Below, piece by piece: positions 18,830 to 28,500 of a stretch of 64,000 nt of DNA (position 1 is the stretch's first letter; the number at the start of each line of letters is the position of its first letter). The stretch is taken from assembly GCF_007830235.1 (NCBI RefSeq), contig NZ_VLKI01000003.1:62001-126000 (forward strand), in the 5' to 3' direction. A model generated the notes under the pieces. That model ran no database searches. It saw only the letters and a program-made list of their open reading frames with translations, and was not told the origin of the DNA. Both the position numbers and the translations under genes were made by a program. The stretch comes from Cytobacillus oceanisediminis. GTDB lineage: Bacteria; Bacillota; Bacilli; Bacillales; Cytobacillaceae.

Positions 18830-20332
18830 TTAACACTCTTCCACATCAAGGTCGGTAACAGGCCACCAGAAGAACCCGTCTTTTTCAAGCAGCTGGTCTG
18901 CTTCTCTTGGACCCATAGTGCCAGATTCGTAGTTCGGGAAACCGTCTTCTTTTGTGCTTTCCCATACGTCCGAAATTTTGTCAACGAAGCTCCATGACAG
19001 GGCGACTTCATCCCAATGCGTAAAGTTTGTGGCGTCACCGCGCATGCAGTCATATAAAAGACGTTCGTAGGCTTCCGGCGTGTTCATTCCATCAATGCCC
19101 TTGTTGGCAAAGTTTAATTTAACCGGTGTAGCCTCCATGTTTTGGCCAGATTTTTGGGCATTTAAATAAAGGGTAATGCCTTCTTCAGGCTGAATATGGA
19201 TGACAAGCAGGTTCGGATTCAGCGTTTGCTCAGTCTGATAGTACAAGTTCATTGGAATGTCTTTAAACTGGATGACGATTTTCGTTGATTTAGCTGCCAT
19301 TCTTTTTCCTGTGCGGATATATATTGGTACACCTGCCCAGCGGAAATTATCAATCATCAGCTTGCCGGCCACATAGGTCTCGGTATTGGATTGCTCATCC
19401 ACCATCGGCTCTTCGCGATAAGCTTGGACTTCTTTGCCGCTCATTGATCCTTTGCCGTATTGTCCGCGCACAAAATATTCCTTTACCTGTTCGCCTTCCA
19501 ATGGGCGCATCGCTCTTAAAACTTTAACTTTTTCAGATCTGATTTCATCGGTAGTGAGACGGATTGGCGGTTCCATTGCAAGCAGTGCGACCATTTGCAG
19601 CATATGGTTTTGGACCATATCGCGAAGGGCGCCGCTTTTTTCATAATATCGTCCGCGTTCTTCTACACCGAGCACCTCGCTGGAAGTGACCTGGATATTT
19701 GAAATATAGCGGTTATTCCACAGCGGTTCAAAAATGGCATTGGCAAAACGGATGACTTCAATGTTCTGCACCATTTCTTTTCCTAAATAATGGTCAATCC
19801 GGTAGATTTCATTTTCAGAGAAGGCTTTTCTGATTTGTTTGTTTAGCTGTTTCGCTGATTCCAAATCATGGCCAAATGGTTTTTCGATCACAAGGCGTTT
19901 AAAGCCGTCAACGTCAGTCAGGCCGTCAGCTTTTAAGTGTTCTGCGATGGTCCCGAAGAATTCAGGTGCCATTGCCAGGTAAAAAATTCGATTTCCTTCA
20001 AGAGAATAGTGTGTATCCAATTCTTCGGCCATACTCTTTAAAGCCAAGTATGAGCTTGCATCTGTCACATCATGTGAATGGTAGTAAAAATGGGAAACAA
20101 AATCCTCAAGCTCTCCGCTGTCTTTAATAGCTGATTCGACAGAGTTTTTTACATTCGCCTGAAATTCATCATTTGAAAGCGGCCTTCTGGCAATCCCAAT
20201 TACCGCAAATCGTTCAGATAGTTTGCCTTTCTTATACAAACGGTAAAGTGACGGAAATAATTTTCTTTTCGCCAAATCTCCGGTTGCTCCAAATATCATA
20301 ATTAATGCGGTCGGTTTTTCGTTTAGTTTCAC
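18830..20332 (-). CDS. zwf: Glucose-6-phosphate 1-dehydrogenase
   Basis: This is the first enzyme of the oxidative pentose phosphate pathway, producing 6-phosphoglucono-lactone and NADPH. The 500-residue product has the NADP-binding loop FGATGDLAKRKLFPS and the active-site signature RIDHYLGKE. The start was set at GTG 20332 (MKLNEKPTALIMIFG), because this matches the family N terminus and has AGAGAGG 8-9 nt upstream. The frame is open further to a TTG at 20356. A promoter-like pair lies upstream on the minus strand (TTGCGA, 17 bp, TAAAAT; 20481-20453). Confidence 0.96.
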   Translation of the reverse strand: MKLNEKPTALIMIFGATGDLAKRKLFPSLYRLYKKGKLSERFAVIGIARRPLSNDEFQANVKNSVESAIKDSGELEDFVSHFYYHSHDVTDASSYLALKSMAEELDTHYSLEGNRIFYLAMAPEFFGTIAEHLKADGLTDVDGFKRLVIEKPFGHDLESAKQLNKQIRKAFSENEIYRIDHYLGKEMVQNIEVIRFANAIFEPLWNNRYISNIQVTSSEVLGVEERGRYYEKSGALRDMVQNHMLQMVALLAMEPPIRLTTDEIRSEKVKVLRAMRPLEGEQVKEYFVRGQYGKGSMSGKEVQAYREEPMVDEQSNTETYVAGKLMIDNFRWAGVPIYIRTGKRMAAKSTKIVIQFKDIPMNLYYQTEQTLNPNLLVIHIQPEEGITLYLNAQKSGQNMEATPVKLNFANKGIDGMNTPEAYERLLYDCMRGDATNFTHWDEVALSWSFVDKISDVWESTKEDGFPNYESGTMGPREADQLLEKDGFFWWPVTDLDVEEC

Positions 20333-20452
20333 GATTCTAGAACCTCTCTTCGACAAAAATTCTGTATGTAAGGCTGGACTTCCAAGTGTCCACCCGCAGT
20401 TTTAGATATGCTGGTATGTTGCACTGCTAAAAAACGCCTGTACAAATATTAA

Positions 20453-20481
20453 ATTTTATCTGTTTCAGACTGTTTTCGCAA
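20453..20481 (-). promoter_or_regulatory. Sigma-A-like promoter of zwf
   Basis: Minus-strand TTGCGA (20481-20476), a 17-bp spacer, and TAAAAT (20458-20453). The leader to GTG 20332 is about 115 nt. Confidence 0.5.
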
Positions 20482-20761
20482 ACATTATGTATGCACTCTA
20501 CAGATAGTTTCCGTCTAAAGGAGGGTAACTATCCAATGAAATACCACAAAAACGAATTGATTTGAAAGAGAATTGCCTTGCCTCTATGGTATAGTGATAG
20601 TAATTAGACTGAACCAGTGTACGATATACGCACCATGCTGGAAGTTTTTTAATGAAAATTTTTGATTTTGGCAGTTGTCTAGCCCTGAGTGCCGCCTGTT
20701 CAATCCTTTTTGCCGATAGGTGGGGCTCTTTGCTATTCTGCTGGAAAGGGGCTTTTTTATA
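20482..20761. other. Divergent zwf-rnz intergenic region
   Basis: This region lies between the zwf promoter and rnz. A 9-codon ORF (20536-20565, ATG after AAAGGAGGG) could be a leader peptide but has no conserved sequence I recognise. No RNA gene or riboswitch motif is apparent. Confidence 0.4.
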
Positions 20762-21700
20762 ATGGATGTGTTTTTCTTGGGGACGGGAGCTGGAATTCCT
20801 GCTAAGCTCCGCAACGTCTCGTCCATGGCTTTAAAACTTCTTGAAGAAAGAGGCAGTATCTGGCTTTTTGACTGCGGTGAAGCTACCCAGCATCAAATTT
20901 TACATACAAGCATCAAACCGCGAAGGATTGAAAAGATTTTTATTACCCACCTTCACGGAGACCATATATACGGTTTGCCCGGTTTATTATCCAGCCGTTC
21001 TTTCCAGGGCGGGGATACAGAGATAACTCTTTACGGGCCAAAAGGGCTTAAGGAGTATGTTGAAGTCTCGCTTTCTGTCAGCGGTACATACCTTAAATAT
21101 CCTTTGAAAGTTGTAGAAATTGCAGATGGGGTAATATTTGAAGACCCTGATTTCAAAGTCGAGGCACGTTTGCTGCAGCACGGGATCCCCTCATATGGAT
21201 ACCGGATTACTGAAAAGGACCGGCCAGGTTCTTTGCTGGCGGATAAGCTTACTGAGGCAGGTGTTAAACCAGGCCCGCTTTATAAAAGGATTAAAAATGG
21301 CGAAAATATTGAGCTTGAGGATGGGCGAATCTTAGATGCCCGAGATTTTCTTGGGCCCGCCCAAAAAGGGAGGATTATCACGGTTCTTGGCGATACAAGG
21401 ATTTGTGATGCAGCTGTTGAATTGGCTGCGGACGCTGACTTGCTTATTCATGAAGCCACTTTTTCACAAGGGGAAGAAAAGCTTGCTTATGATTATTTCC
21501 ATTCGACAACCATTCAGGCAGCCCAGGTTGCTCAAAAAGCGAATGCCCAAAGGCTTTGCCTGAATCATATTAGTTCAAGATATGAACGCTCAGACTGGGA
21601 TATGCTTGTTAAGGAATCACAAATCATTTTTCCAAACACTGACATAGCTGAGGACTTCAAAGAGATCCATATACCGCTAGTTAAGGGGGATGAAGATTAA
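20762..21700 (+). CDS. rnz: Ribonuclease Z
   Basis: This zinc-dependent endonuclease of the metallo-beta-lactamase fold matures tRNA 3' ends lacking encoded CCA. The 312-residue protein has the zinc motif HLHGDH (H63, H65, D67, H68). The flexible-arm region ([11 protein letters not shown]) and later histidine ligands in HEATF and LNHISSRY are also visible. ATG 20762 ([13 protein letters not shown]) is the family start. An in-frame GTG at 20720 would add 14 hydrophobic residues and is unlikely. The next gene starts at the nucleotide after its stop codon. Confidence 0.94.
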   Translation: MDVFFLGTGAGIPAKLRNVSSMALKLLEERGSIWLFDCGEATQHQILHTSIKPRRIEKIFITHLHGDHIYGLPGLLSSRSFQGGDTEITLYGPKGLKEYVEVSLSVSGTYLKYPLKVVEIADGVIFEDPDFKVEARLLQHGIPSYGYRITEKDRPGSLLADKLTEAGVKPGPLYKRIKNGENIELEDGRILDARDFLGPAQKGRIITVLGDTRICDAAVELAADADLLIHEATFSQGEEKLAYDYFHSTTIQAAQVAQKANAQRLCLNHISSRYERSDWDMLVKESQIIFPNTDIAEDFKEIHIPLVKGDED

Positions 21701-22246
21701 ATGAAAACCTTCTATATCGTTCGTCATGCAAAGGCTGAAGGCCAGCCTTTCTCCGCTAAACTGACAGACAGAGGCAGGAAGCAGGCACAGATGCTTATTG
21801 CCTTTTTTAAAGATAAAGAAATTAACCGAATTTATTCGAGTCCTTTTGTGCGTGCGCTTGAAACGATTAAGCCGTTGGCGGAATCAAGAAATTTGAACAT
21901 TATCGAGGATAAGCGTTTGGGGGAAAGAGTCCTCAGTTCTGTTAATTATGAGGATTGGCAGGATAAGCTAAAGGAAAGCTTTTCAGATTTTGAGCTTGTT
22001 TTTGAAGGGGGAGAATCCCATTTATCCGGTATGGAGCGGGCTGCTTCCATTCTGAAAGATTTGATTGCTTCTGAAGAAGACCATATAGTGCTGGTCAGCC
22101 ATGGAAATTTATCAACTCTATTGCTGCGCTATTTCGATGAAAAAGTGGGTTTTGACCATCTTATGAAAATGAGCAATCCGGATGTTTATGAGATCAAAGG
22201 AACCCATGAAGGCGCTGTTTGGAAAAGGATTTGGAGCGGAGAGTAA
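21701..22246 (+). CDS. Histidine phosphatase family protein (phosphoglycerate mutase-like)
   Basis: This 181-residue protein of the branch-1 histidine phosphatase superfamily has the opening catalytic motif VRHAK (R8, H9). The second catalytic His is in LVSHGN near residue 130. The bulky K after RHA and the short length suggest a small phosphatase of the SixA/PhoE-like type rather than glycolytic mutase. The substrate cannot be inferred. It directly abuts rnz (stop then ATG), so the two are cotranscribed, with AAGGGGGATG inside the end of rnz as ribosome site. Nothing sequence-visible links its role to tRNA maturation. Confidence 0.83.
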   Translation: MKTFYIVRHAKAEGQPFSAKLTDRGRKQAQMLIAFFKDKEINRIYSSPFVRALETIKPLAESRNLNIIEDKRLGERVLSSVNYEDWQDKLKESFSDFELVFEGGESHLSGMERAASILKDLIASEEDHIVLVSHGNLSTLLLRYFDEKVGFDHLMKMSNPDVYEIKGTHEGAVWKRIWSGE

Positions 22247-22279
22247 TGACTGGAAAAATTGAATTTTTTAAATTTGGCA

Positions 22280-22308
22280 TTGACGGTTCGATGTGAGCGT
22301 ACTATAAT
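22280..22308 (+). promoter_or_regulatory. Sigma-A promoter of the T-box/NSS transcript
   Basis: TTGACG, a 17-bp spacer, and a perfect TATAAT, about 30 nt upstream of T-box stem I. Confidence 0.85.
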
Positions 22309-22334
22309 CACACTTATACTTAAAACATTATATT

Positions 22335-22575
22335 TAAAAAGCTATGAAAAGAACCTATTAAGTCTTATCTCCCTGTATATAGAGAGCCAGTGTATGGTGG
22401 AAACTGGCACAAAGATAAGATGAATTTCACCTTGGAGCTTTTCTTTTCTGCACTTCAGTGGAAAAGACGGTTAATCCGTTATATTTCGAGTGGAAAGTCA
22501 CATGCTTTCAAAAAGGGTGGTACCGCGTGAATTGAATTCGCGTCCCTTTTGAAGAATGTGGCTTTTTTGTTTTTT
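22335..22575 (+). promoter_or_regulatory. T-box leader, predicted phenylalanine specifier
   Basis: The leader has the T-box sequence AGGGTGGTACCGCG (22514-22527), the AGAGAGCC and GGTGGAAAC elements of stem I, and CTTGGAGC closing stem I. A terminator hairpin follows (about 22499-22559) with a T-run. The specifier region reads GAATTTCACC. Aligned on the proI T-box in this window (GAACCTGCC, Pro CCT), the codon is TTT or, one base shifted, TTC. Both encode Phe, so read-through is predicted when tRNA-Phe is uncharged. An ATG (Met) reading is less well aligned. Confidence 0.85.
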
Positions 22576-22652
22576 CGGAAAAATAACTTTCATTAACAAT
22601 GGAAATCCGGCCGGCTTCTATTTGATTTTAGTAAAATATTGGAGGTACAAGC

Positions 22653-23990
22653 ATGCAGCAAAATGAACAATGGTCATCGAAAATTGGGTTTATTTTAGCA
22701 TCAGCTGGTTCTGCTATCGGGCTCGGGGCAATCTGGAAACTTCCGTATGTGGCAGGAACAAGCGGTGGCGGGGCATTTATATTATTATTTCTTTTATTTT
22801 CACTGTTAATTGGTTTTCCTCTTTTGCTTGGTGAGTTTGTCATTGGGCGAAGTACAGGGAAAGAAGCGATTTCCGCATACAGGGACATTGCCCCAGGATC
22901 GAAATGGCACTGGATCGGTTATCTTGGTGTATTCACATGTTTTCTTCTATTATCTTTTTATAGTGTAATTGGCGGCTGGGTCCTTAAGTACCTTGCGTAC
23001 AGCATCACGGGCTCTATGGATGCAGCGGGCGACTATGAAGCGCTGTTTGGCAGTTCAGTATCAGACTCTGCATCAGTTGTAGCAGCACAAGGAATCTTTT
23101 TATTAATAACCATATTAGTTGTGGCTAAAGGGATTCAAAAAGGGATTGAGCAGGTTAGTAAAATTCTCATGCCGGCCCTGTTCCTGCTTTTTATTGTTTT
23201 GATTGCCCGTTCATTAACACTTGAAAATGCAATGGATGGCGTATCTTTCTTTTTGAAGCCTGATTTTTCAAATTTAACTTCCGAAACCGTTCTTTATGCA
23301 ATGGGACAATCCTTTTTCTCTCTAAGTGTCGGGGTTTCAGTTATGGTGACGTACAGCTCATACTTGTCCAAGAAAGAAAGCCTGCTGCAGCCTGCTTTTT
23401 CCGTTGTCGGCATGAACTTGTTTATTTCCATTCTTGCTGGCCTTGCAATTTTCCCGGCTGTCTTCTCACTGGGGTTTGAACCTGCTGCAGGGCCTGGATT
23501 GCTGTTTATTGTCCTGCCATCTGTTTTTGATCAGATTCTATTTGGAAAAGTGTTTTTGCTATTATTCCTAGCATTATTTTTATTTGCAACCCTAACTTCC
23601 GCTTTTTCTATGCTGGAAATTGTTGTAGCAGCCTTAACGAATAAGAAGGGGAGCGGCAGAACTCGTGCAGCTTGGCTGACAGGATTGGCTATCTTTATTG
23701 TTGGAATCCCATCAGCGCTCTCCTTCAGCACGCTATCAAATATATTGATATTTGGAAAAAACATCTTTGACAGTGCGGATTTTCTCGTAAGCAACATCCT
23801 TATGCCGGTCGGAGCTTTGCTCATTTCCATTTTTGTTTCATACAAAATGAAAAAAGATCTGCTGAGAAATGAATTGATCCAAGGTTCAAAATCGCTGAAC
23901 GGCATTTTTTCCGTGTGGCACTTCCTTCTTCGCTATGTGGTGCCTTTGGTCATTATCATTGTTTTTCTTGATTCATTGCAGTTATTTTAA
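22653..23990 (+). CDS. Sodium:amino acid symporter of the NSS (SNF) family
   Basis: This inner-membrane Na+-coupled importer has 445 residues and about 11-12 transmembrane segments, with a LeuT-like fold. The family N terminus is clear: [26 protein letters not shown], carrying the unwound TM1 sodium/substrate site, followed by [10 protein letters not shown]. Bacterial relatives such as MhsT and TnaT carry hydrophobic or aromatic amino acids. The upstream T-box with a Phe specifier predicts phenylalanine or another aromatic amino acid as substrate. Ribosome site GGAGGT precedes ATG 22653. A MITE inserted exactly at the stop codon separates the gene from its terminator. Confidence 0.9.
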   Translation: MQQNEQWSSKIGFILASAGSAIGLGAIWKLPYVAGTSGGGAFILLFLLFSLLIGFPLLLGEFVIGRSTGKEAISAYRDIAPGSKWHWIGYLGVFTCFLLLSFYSVIGGWVLKYLAYSITGSMDAAGDYEALFGSSVSDSASVVAAQGIFLLITILVVAKGIQKGIEQVSKILMPALFLLFIVLIARSLTLENAMDGVSFFLKPDFSNLTSETVLYAMGQSFFSLSVGVSVMVTYSSYLSKKESLLQPAFSVVGMNLFISILAGLAIFPAVFSLGFEPAAGPGLLFIVLPSVFDQILFGKVFLLLFLALFLFATLTSAFSMLEIVVAALTNKKGSGRTRAAWLTGLAIFIVGIPSALSFSTLSNILIFGKNIFDSADFLVSNILMPVGALLISIFVSYKMKKDLLRNELIQGSKSLNGIFSVWHFLLRYVVPLVIIIVFLDSLQLF

Positions 23991-23996
23991 TAGAAA

Positions 23997-24200
23997 GGCT
24001 CAGTTAAACTTGCCTGTTACTGGGTTTCCGCGGGCGGTCCGACGCTCCTCGGCGACTTGCGCCTGCGGGGTCCCTGGACATTGAATAAGCATCCTTGAAA
24101 TAACACTGCACGAAGGAAATGCGTATGCATTTTCGAGAAGCTCGCGCCTTCCGCTCTAACCAATAGGGTGCCAATATCAGCAATAAGCTTTAACAGAGCC
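23997..24200 (-). mobile_element. MITE copy 2 (204 bp, perfect 8-bp target duplication)
   Basis: The element starts GGCTCAGTTAAA and ends TTTAACAGAGCC, with target duplication AATAGAAA (23989-23996 and 24201-24208). The first two bases of the duplication are the last two of the transporter stop codon TAA. The internal order is reversed relative to copies 1, 4 and 6. The original terminator now lies on its far side. Confidence 0.93.
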
Positions 24201-24207
24201 AATAGAA

Positions 24208-24237
24208 AAAAGGGATGGTACCATACCATCCCTTTTT
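24208..24237. terminator. Bidirectional terminator between the NSS gene and namA
   Basis: AAAGGGATGGTA pairs with TACCATCCCTTT with A/T-runs on both sides. It serves namA on the minus strand and, before the MITE inserted, lay immediately after the transporter stop codon. Confidence 0.88.
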
Positions 24238-24254
24238 CTATCTTTCAGGAGCTG

Positions 24255-25274
24255 TTACAGCCATCCACGTTCGTACTGCTTGGGCGGCTCAATAGAAACG
24301 CCCAGTTCTTTGGCTGCAGTTCGTGGCCAGTAAGGATCGCGCAGCAATTCGCGGGCGATGAAAATTAGGTCAGCTCGATCGTTTTGCAGTATTTCTTCAG
24401 CCTGCAAGCCGGATGTAATTAAGCCGACAGCGCCAGTCTGGATATCGGCGCCTTCTTTAATTGTTTCAGAATACTTGACCTGGTAGCCTGGATAGGTATG
24501 TATTCTTGCCGGGACAACTGCACCCGAGCTAACATCTATTAGGTCTACGCCCTGTTCTTTCATCCATTTGCCCATTTCAGCATAATCTTTTGCCGTTAAC
24601 CCTTCTTCTTGATAGTCATTGGCTGAAACTCTTACAAATAGCGGGCCCTCCCATACAGTCTTAACCGCTTCAAGGACTTCATGCAGAATTCGATAGCGGT
24701 TCTCTGCTGATCCGCCGTACTCATCGGTGCGTTTATTGCTAAGCGGTGATAGAAACTCGTTGATTAAATAGCCGTGTGCAGCATGAATCTCTATGACTTC
24801 AAACCCTGCTTTTTTGGCTCGAACAGCACCTTGTCTGAATGCATCGATAGTTTCAGAGATTTCTTCTTTTGTCATTTCTTTTGGTTTTTTCATTTTTTCA
24901 TTAAAAGCGATGGCAGAAGGGGCGAGAATTTCACCTTCAACTGTAGCTTTTCTGCCGGCATGTGCAAGCTGGATTCCTGTAGCCGCACCATATTCTTTCA
25001 TTAAATCAGTCAATTCTTTTAATCCGGGGATATGGTCATCGCTCCATATTCCCAAATCCTGCGGGGAAATCCGGCCCTGTGGAGTAACAGCAGTCGCTTC
25101 GAGAATAATCAAGCCTACCTGGCCGACAGCCCGGCTCGTGTAGTGTGTCCGGTGCCAGTTTTGAACCAGGCCGTCTTCATTATGACTTGAGTACATGCAC
25201 ATCGGTGCCATTACGATTCTGTTTTTAAAGGTTACGTCTTTAATTGTAAAAGGGGAAAAAAGCTTTGTTTCCAT
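24255..25274 (-). CDS. namA: NADPH dehydrogenase NamA (Old Yellow Enzyme family)
   Basis: This FMN-dependent ene-reductase (YqjM-type OYE) reduces alpha,beta-unsaturated carbonyls and nitro compounds with NADPH. The 339-residue protein starts [30 protein letters not shown]. It includes the YqjM-type FMN-site Cys near residue 26, the HAGRKA substrate/FMN loop, and [25 protein letters not shown], the OYE signature. The start was set at ATG 25274 with AAGGAGGC ahead. The open frame continues upstream for 44 codons without family similarity. Position after rnz and before proI follows B. subtilis yqjM. Confidence 0.95.
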   Translation of the reverse strand: METKLFSPFTIKDVTFKNRIVMAPMCMYSSHNEDGLVQNWHRTHYTSRAVGQVGLIILEATAVTPQGRISPQDLGIWSDDHIPGLKELTDLMKEYGAATGIQLAHAGRKATVEGEILAPSAIAFNEKMKKPKEMTKEEISETIDAFRQGAVRAKKAGFEVIEIHAAHGYLINEFLSPLSNKRTDEYGGSAENRYRILHEVLEAVKTVWEGPLFVRVSANDYQEEGLTAKDYAEMGKWMKEQGVDLIDVSSGAVVPARIHTYPGYQVKYSETIKEGADIQTGAVGLITSGLQAEEILQNDRADLIFIARELLRDPYWPRTAAKELGVSIEPPKQYERGWL

Positions 25275-25383
25275 ATAGAAGCCTCCTTGTTTCGCTATCC
25301 TAAATATTAAGTATAGCAGGCGAGATATCAAATGAAAAAGAACAAGCACTTTCGAATGTGTTTTCCTTTGCAGCTTGCTATCC

Positions 25384-26523
25384 TTAGTGCTTGCGCCGCA
25401 GTTCACTTAACTTGTATAAAGTGCCTCTCCAAACAATTCCGCCCCGTACAAGTGTTAAAAGGCTGGCGCGTATAATGGAATAAATAAAAAGGAGCGCTGT
25501 AAGTGGGAATACAAGAAACAGGAGAGGAGAGAAATCGGACATCCTTTTAGTAATTATTGTGTAAACGATAGCCAGCAGAAAGACATTCGCAAGGCTTAAG
25601 CCGGAAATGATCTTGTCAGGTGAAAAAATGGTGAAGAAGGGCAGTACCTGCGAAATAAACGTACCGGCAATCGCAAACAAGACCATGCTGATTCGGTAAT
25701 GGAGCCCCGCGAAAGTGTTCTTTTCCAATCCCTTAAAGGCTTCCTTTAAGCTTTCATACCATTCAACCTCGATCAGATTGACCGCCGTTACAATTTTTTG
25801 CCTGAAGCCTTTTTGCTTCAACTTTATTCCCAGCATTAAATCATCATCCGGACGCATTTTTATCACTTCATGCGTGCCGATCGCCTCATAGGCCTGTTTG
25901 GAGATCAGGTTGAACGCCCCGATTCCCATGCCGATTTTAGAATGGGGATTATTTGCCAGCCATGGGCGTTTATAATAGGAAAAACCAAAAAGGAAAAAGG
26001 CGATGAACGCTTTAAGCCAGAAGCTTTTTCCGTTTAAATTGGGGGCTGCAGTCAAATGGTCGAGACCGTGCTCCTTATAATAATAAATGGCCTTACCAAT
26101 GGCATCTTTTTTAAATAAAACATCAGCGTCAGTGAACAGAATCAATTCTCCCGATGCTTCCCGGTACCCCTTATAAAGAGCGTGATTTTTTCCTAGCCAC
26201 CCATCCGGGAGAGACTCAATATGGATGGTTCTAACCCTTGAATCAGACTCCTGGATACGATCCATGGTCTTTCCTGTTTTGTCAGTTGAGCGGTCATTTA
26301 CCAATATCCATTCCATGTTTTTGTAGCCTTGTTTCAGCTGGCTTTTTAAGCTTTCTTCCAGCTGGGCTTCTTCGTTCCGGGCCGCTACAATCACGGATAA
26401 GCGGGGCCCTTCACTCATGCTTTCGGAATCCTCAAGGCGATCGAGCCGCTTAAATCCCAAAGAGGCATCAATGAAAACAGCCAGCCATACAAGCAGGCTT
26501 AGGCTTAATAATAAAGCGAACAT
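25384..26523 (-). CDS. Membrane glycosyltransferase, GT2 family
   Basis: This is a 379-residue membrane-anchored family-2 glycosyltransferase. An N-terminal hydrophobic segment (1-20) is followed by the GT-A domain, with [18 protein letters not shown] and the DxD metal motif in [10 protein letters not shown] later RPDDDLMLG acceptor/catalytic motif precedes three to four C-terminal transmembrane helices. Similar proteins act on lipid or carotenoid acceptors (HpnB, diaponeurosporenoate glycosyltransferase-like). The acceptor here is unknown. ATG 26523 was preferred over GTG 26532 because GAGGAAG is then about 8-10 nt upstream. It is about 110 nt upstream of namA and could share its transcript. 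Confidence 0.8.
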   Translation of the reverse strand: MFALLLSLSLLVWLAVFIDASLGFKRLDRLEDSESMSEGPRLSVIVAARNEEAQLEESLKSQLKQGYKNMEWILVNDRSTDKTGKTMDRIQESDSRVRTIHIESLPDGWLGKNHALYKGYREASGELILFTDADVLFKKDAIGKAIYYYKEHGLDHLTAAPNLNGKSFWLKAFIAFFLFGFSYYKRPWLANNPHSKIGMGIGAFNLISKQAYEAIGTHEVIKMRPDDDLMLGIKLKQKGFRQKIVTAVNLIEVEWYESLKEAFKGLEKNTFAGLHYRISMVLFAIAGTFISQVLPFFTIFSPDKIISGLSLANVFLLAIVYTIITKRMSDFSPLLFLVFPLTALLFIYSIIRASLLTLVRGGIVWRGTLYKLSELRRKH

Positions 26524-26608
26524 TGCAGGCACTTCCTCATGCTTTTCTCTTAGTTTGTTCCAAGTAAAGGGGAGCTTTTCCGTTAATTTTTAGAAAGTAC
26601 TGTATTAG

Positions 26609-27439
26609 TTAAATTTTCACAGTGCTGCTGAAGCTGTGGCCAAGCCGTTGGGATTGGGCTGTCGCTTGCTTGATGCATTCAATAAAGGCTTTCTGGACAC
26701 CATTCTCTTCAAGCACTTTTACACCTGCTTCTGTTGTGCCGCCAGGGCTTGTTACTTCTTTTCTTAGCTGCTGAGGCTCTTTAGCCGATTTTGCCAGCAT
26801 CTCAGCTGCCCCAATCAACGTTTGAATGATGAATTCTTTGGCCATTTCCTTTTCGAGCCCGATTTCTTCGGCGCTTTTTTCCATTGCTTCTGCAAGGTAG
26901 TAAATATACGCTGGGCCGCTTCCTGACAAGCCTGTTACCGCATCCAACTGTTTTTCCTCTACAAATGCAGCCATTCCGACCGTTTCAAACATTTCCTTCA
27001 CTAGCTCCATTTGTTTTGTTGTCACTCTTTCATTGACTGATAAGGCACTAGCCGATTTGCCGACTGCTGCGGATGTGTTTGGCATGGCTCTGACCACTGG
27101 AAGCTTTCTTTCTGCCAAAAGCTCAATGCTTTCAATAGATACGCCTGCCAACACGGAAATGATCAGCATATCCGTTTTTAAATAAGGCTTAATGAGGGTA
27201 ATGGCATCAGCTGCATCCTTTGGCTTTATGGCTAAAATAACGGCTTCAGCCCCTTTGAAAATTTTTTCAAGATTATAGGTTGCCTGTACGCCATAGGTTT
27301 TCTGCATGAATTGCAGTTTTTCCTCATTGCCTTTATTAGTAACCCATATGTTGTCCCCAGTGATGAGCCGGCTTTCTACGATTCCTGATATTAATGCTTC
27401 TGCCATGGATCCTGCTCCAACAACAGCCAACTTTTTCAT
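26609..27439 (-). CDS. proI: Pyrroline-5-carboxylate reductase
   Basis: This enzyme carries out the last step of proline synthesis, reducing 1-pyrroline-5-carboxylate with NAD(P)H. The 276-residue protein has the Rossmann opening VVGAGSMAEALISGI. The C-terminal P5C reductase signature covers GLSGSGPAYIYYLAEAM to TSPGGTTEAGV. It is the positional orthologue of B. subtilis proI (yqjO), the T-box-controlled, anabolic paralogue. A proline T-box lies upstream (27609-27885), separated from the gene by a 69-bp MITE. The ribosome site is GGAGGAAT. Confidence 0.96.
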   Translation of the reverse strand: MKKLAVVGAGSMAEALISGIVESRLITGDNIWVTNKGNEEKLQFMQKTYGVQATYNLEKIFKGAEAVILAIKPKDAADAITLIKPYLKTDMLIISVLAGVSIESIELLAERKLPVVRAMPNTSAAVGKSASALSVNERVTTKQMELVKEMFETVGMAAFVEEKQLDAVTGLSGSGPAYIYYLAEAMEKSAEEIGLEKEMAKEFIIQTLIGAAEMLAKSAKEPQQLRKEVTSPGGTTEAGVKVLEENGVQKAFIECIKQATAQSQRLGHSFSSTVKI

Positions 27440-27531
27440 TGCTATTCCTCCTTTAAAATGAATGTTTCCTAAGCCTGCTGACCAAACTGAATCTGACGCT
27501 GCGATGGCCGCTCCTAACTATCATAAAAATA

Positions 27532-27600
27532 GGCTATGTTAGAGCTCATTGTTGATATTGGCACCCTGTTACGGAAATCAACAGGTAATTTAACAGAGCC
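27532..27600 (+). mobile_element. MITE copy 3, internally deleted (69 bp) with perfect 8-bp target duplication
   Basis: It retains both ends (GGCTATGTTAGA and TTTAACAGAGCC) and the subterminal CCTGTT/AATCAACAGG, but the middle is gone. The target duplication is TAAAAATA (27524-27531 and 27601-27608). It sits in the proI leader, immediately downstream of the T-box terminator in the minus-strand sense. Confidence 0.92.
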
Positions 27601-27608
27601 TAAAAATA

Positions 27609-27885
27609 AAAAAAGTCTTTTCATCCAGTAAAGGACGAAAAGACTTTGCTTCCGCGGTACCACCTTCATTGCCTTTCCTGTATCAGAAGCAGCTGAACTG
27701 CTTATAAACGCAGCCATTGGCACTCTTTTGAAAAGGCATCTCTATCCCGATAACGCCGGGAATGCGTTTAGGTTTTCCTAACAGCTCATAAGGCAGGTTC
27801 AATGGTCAAGTGGGCGGTGAAGCCTTTCAGCCGCTGAGCTTCACTCTCTTTCGCCGTTTTCCATTTACTAATCTTAATCATAGCT
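27609..27885 (-). promoter_or_regulatory. T-box leader of proI, proline specifier
   Basis: On the minus strand the leader carries AAGGTGGTACCGCG near 27665-27652 and a strong terminator hairpin (AAAGTCTTTTCGTCC with GGATGAAAAGACTTT) ending in a T-run. The stem I specifier region reads GAACCTGCC, giving the Pro codon CCT. This matches the known T-box control of B. subtilis proI. Confidence 0.9.
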
Positions 27886-27942
27886 TTTTTTTCTGCTGCA
27901 GTTGAGTGCAGCTTTGGTCTGTAAAATCAAATTTTAATTGTG

Positions 27943-27972
27943 ATTATGCAAGAAGACAACCCTGTTTGTCAA
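27943..27972 (-). promoter_or_regulatory. Sigma-A promoter of the proI T-box transcript
   Basis: Minus-strand perfect TTGACA (27972-27967), an 18-bp spacer, and CATAAT (27948-27943). MITE copy 4 begins 20 bp upstream of the -35 element. Confidence 0.75.
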
Positions 27973-27991
27973 GAAGTATTTTTTAATTTTT

Positions 27992-28232
27992 GGATCTGTT
28001 AAAGCTTATTGTTGTTTTTTAGCACCCTGTTGATTGGAGCGGAAGGCACTAATCCCGCGAAAATGCATTCGCATTTCCTTCGTGCGGTGTTATTTCAGGG
28101 AAGCTTATTCAAAGTCCTGCGGGAGTGCGGATCAAAGGGAGACCCCGCAGGAGCAAAGCGACGAGGAGCGTCGGACCGCCCGCGGAAAGGGAGTGCCTCG
28201 TGCTGAAATCAACAGGCAAATTTAACAGAGCC
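27992..28232 (+). mobile_element. MITE copy 4 (241 bp, perfect 8-bp target duplication)
   Basis: The ends are GGATCTGTTAAA and TTTAACAGAGCC, and the target duplication is TAATTTTT (27984-27991 and 28233-28240). It is a full-length copy in the same orientation as copies 1 and 6, inserted just upstream of the proI promoter. Confidence 0.93.
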
Positions 28233-28500
28233 TAATTTTTATTAAAGTTCAAGAAAAATTATGTGAAAATAATGACAATTACCAAAAAGAGCGGTACACT
28301 TATTTCTATATATGAAAATTTCTACATTATGTTATAGGGTTTCAGAAATTTGTGCTATAGTTAACCGCCTTATTTTAAAAGACTTAAGTAATATGGTTTA
28401 TATCCTAAGGACTTGTTATGTATCAGCAGAATTGCCTGCGGAAATATATGAAAAAGAAATGTATCTTATTTAAATATAGCGTTTTTAGGGGGCTGGAAAA

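Noticed and set aside
18580..18858. A 92-codon ORF between gndA and zwf.
   Set aside because: It runs through degenerate repeats and a bidirectional terminator and ends inside zwf. There is no ribosome site.
22420..22435. An ATG (Met) specifier in the first T-box leader.
   Set aside because: Aligned on the proI T-box, the specifier position falls after GAA, giving TTT/TTC. ATG would sit in the upper helix junction.
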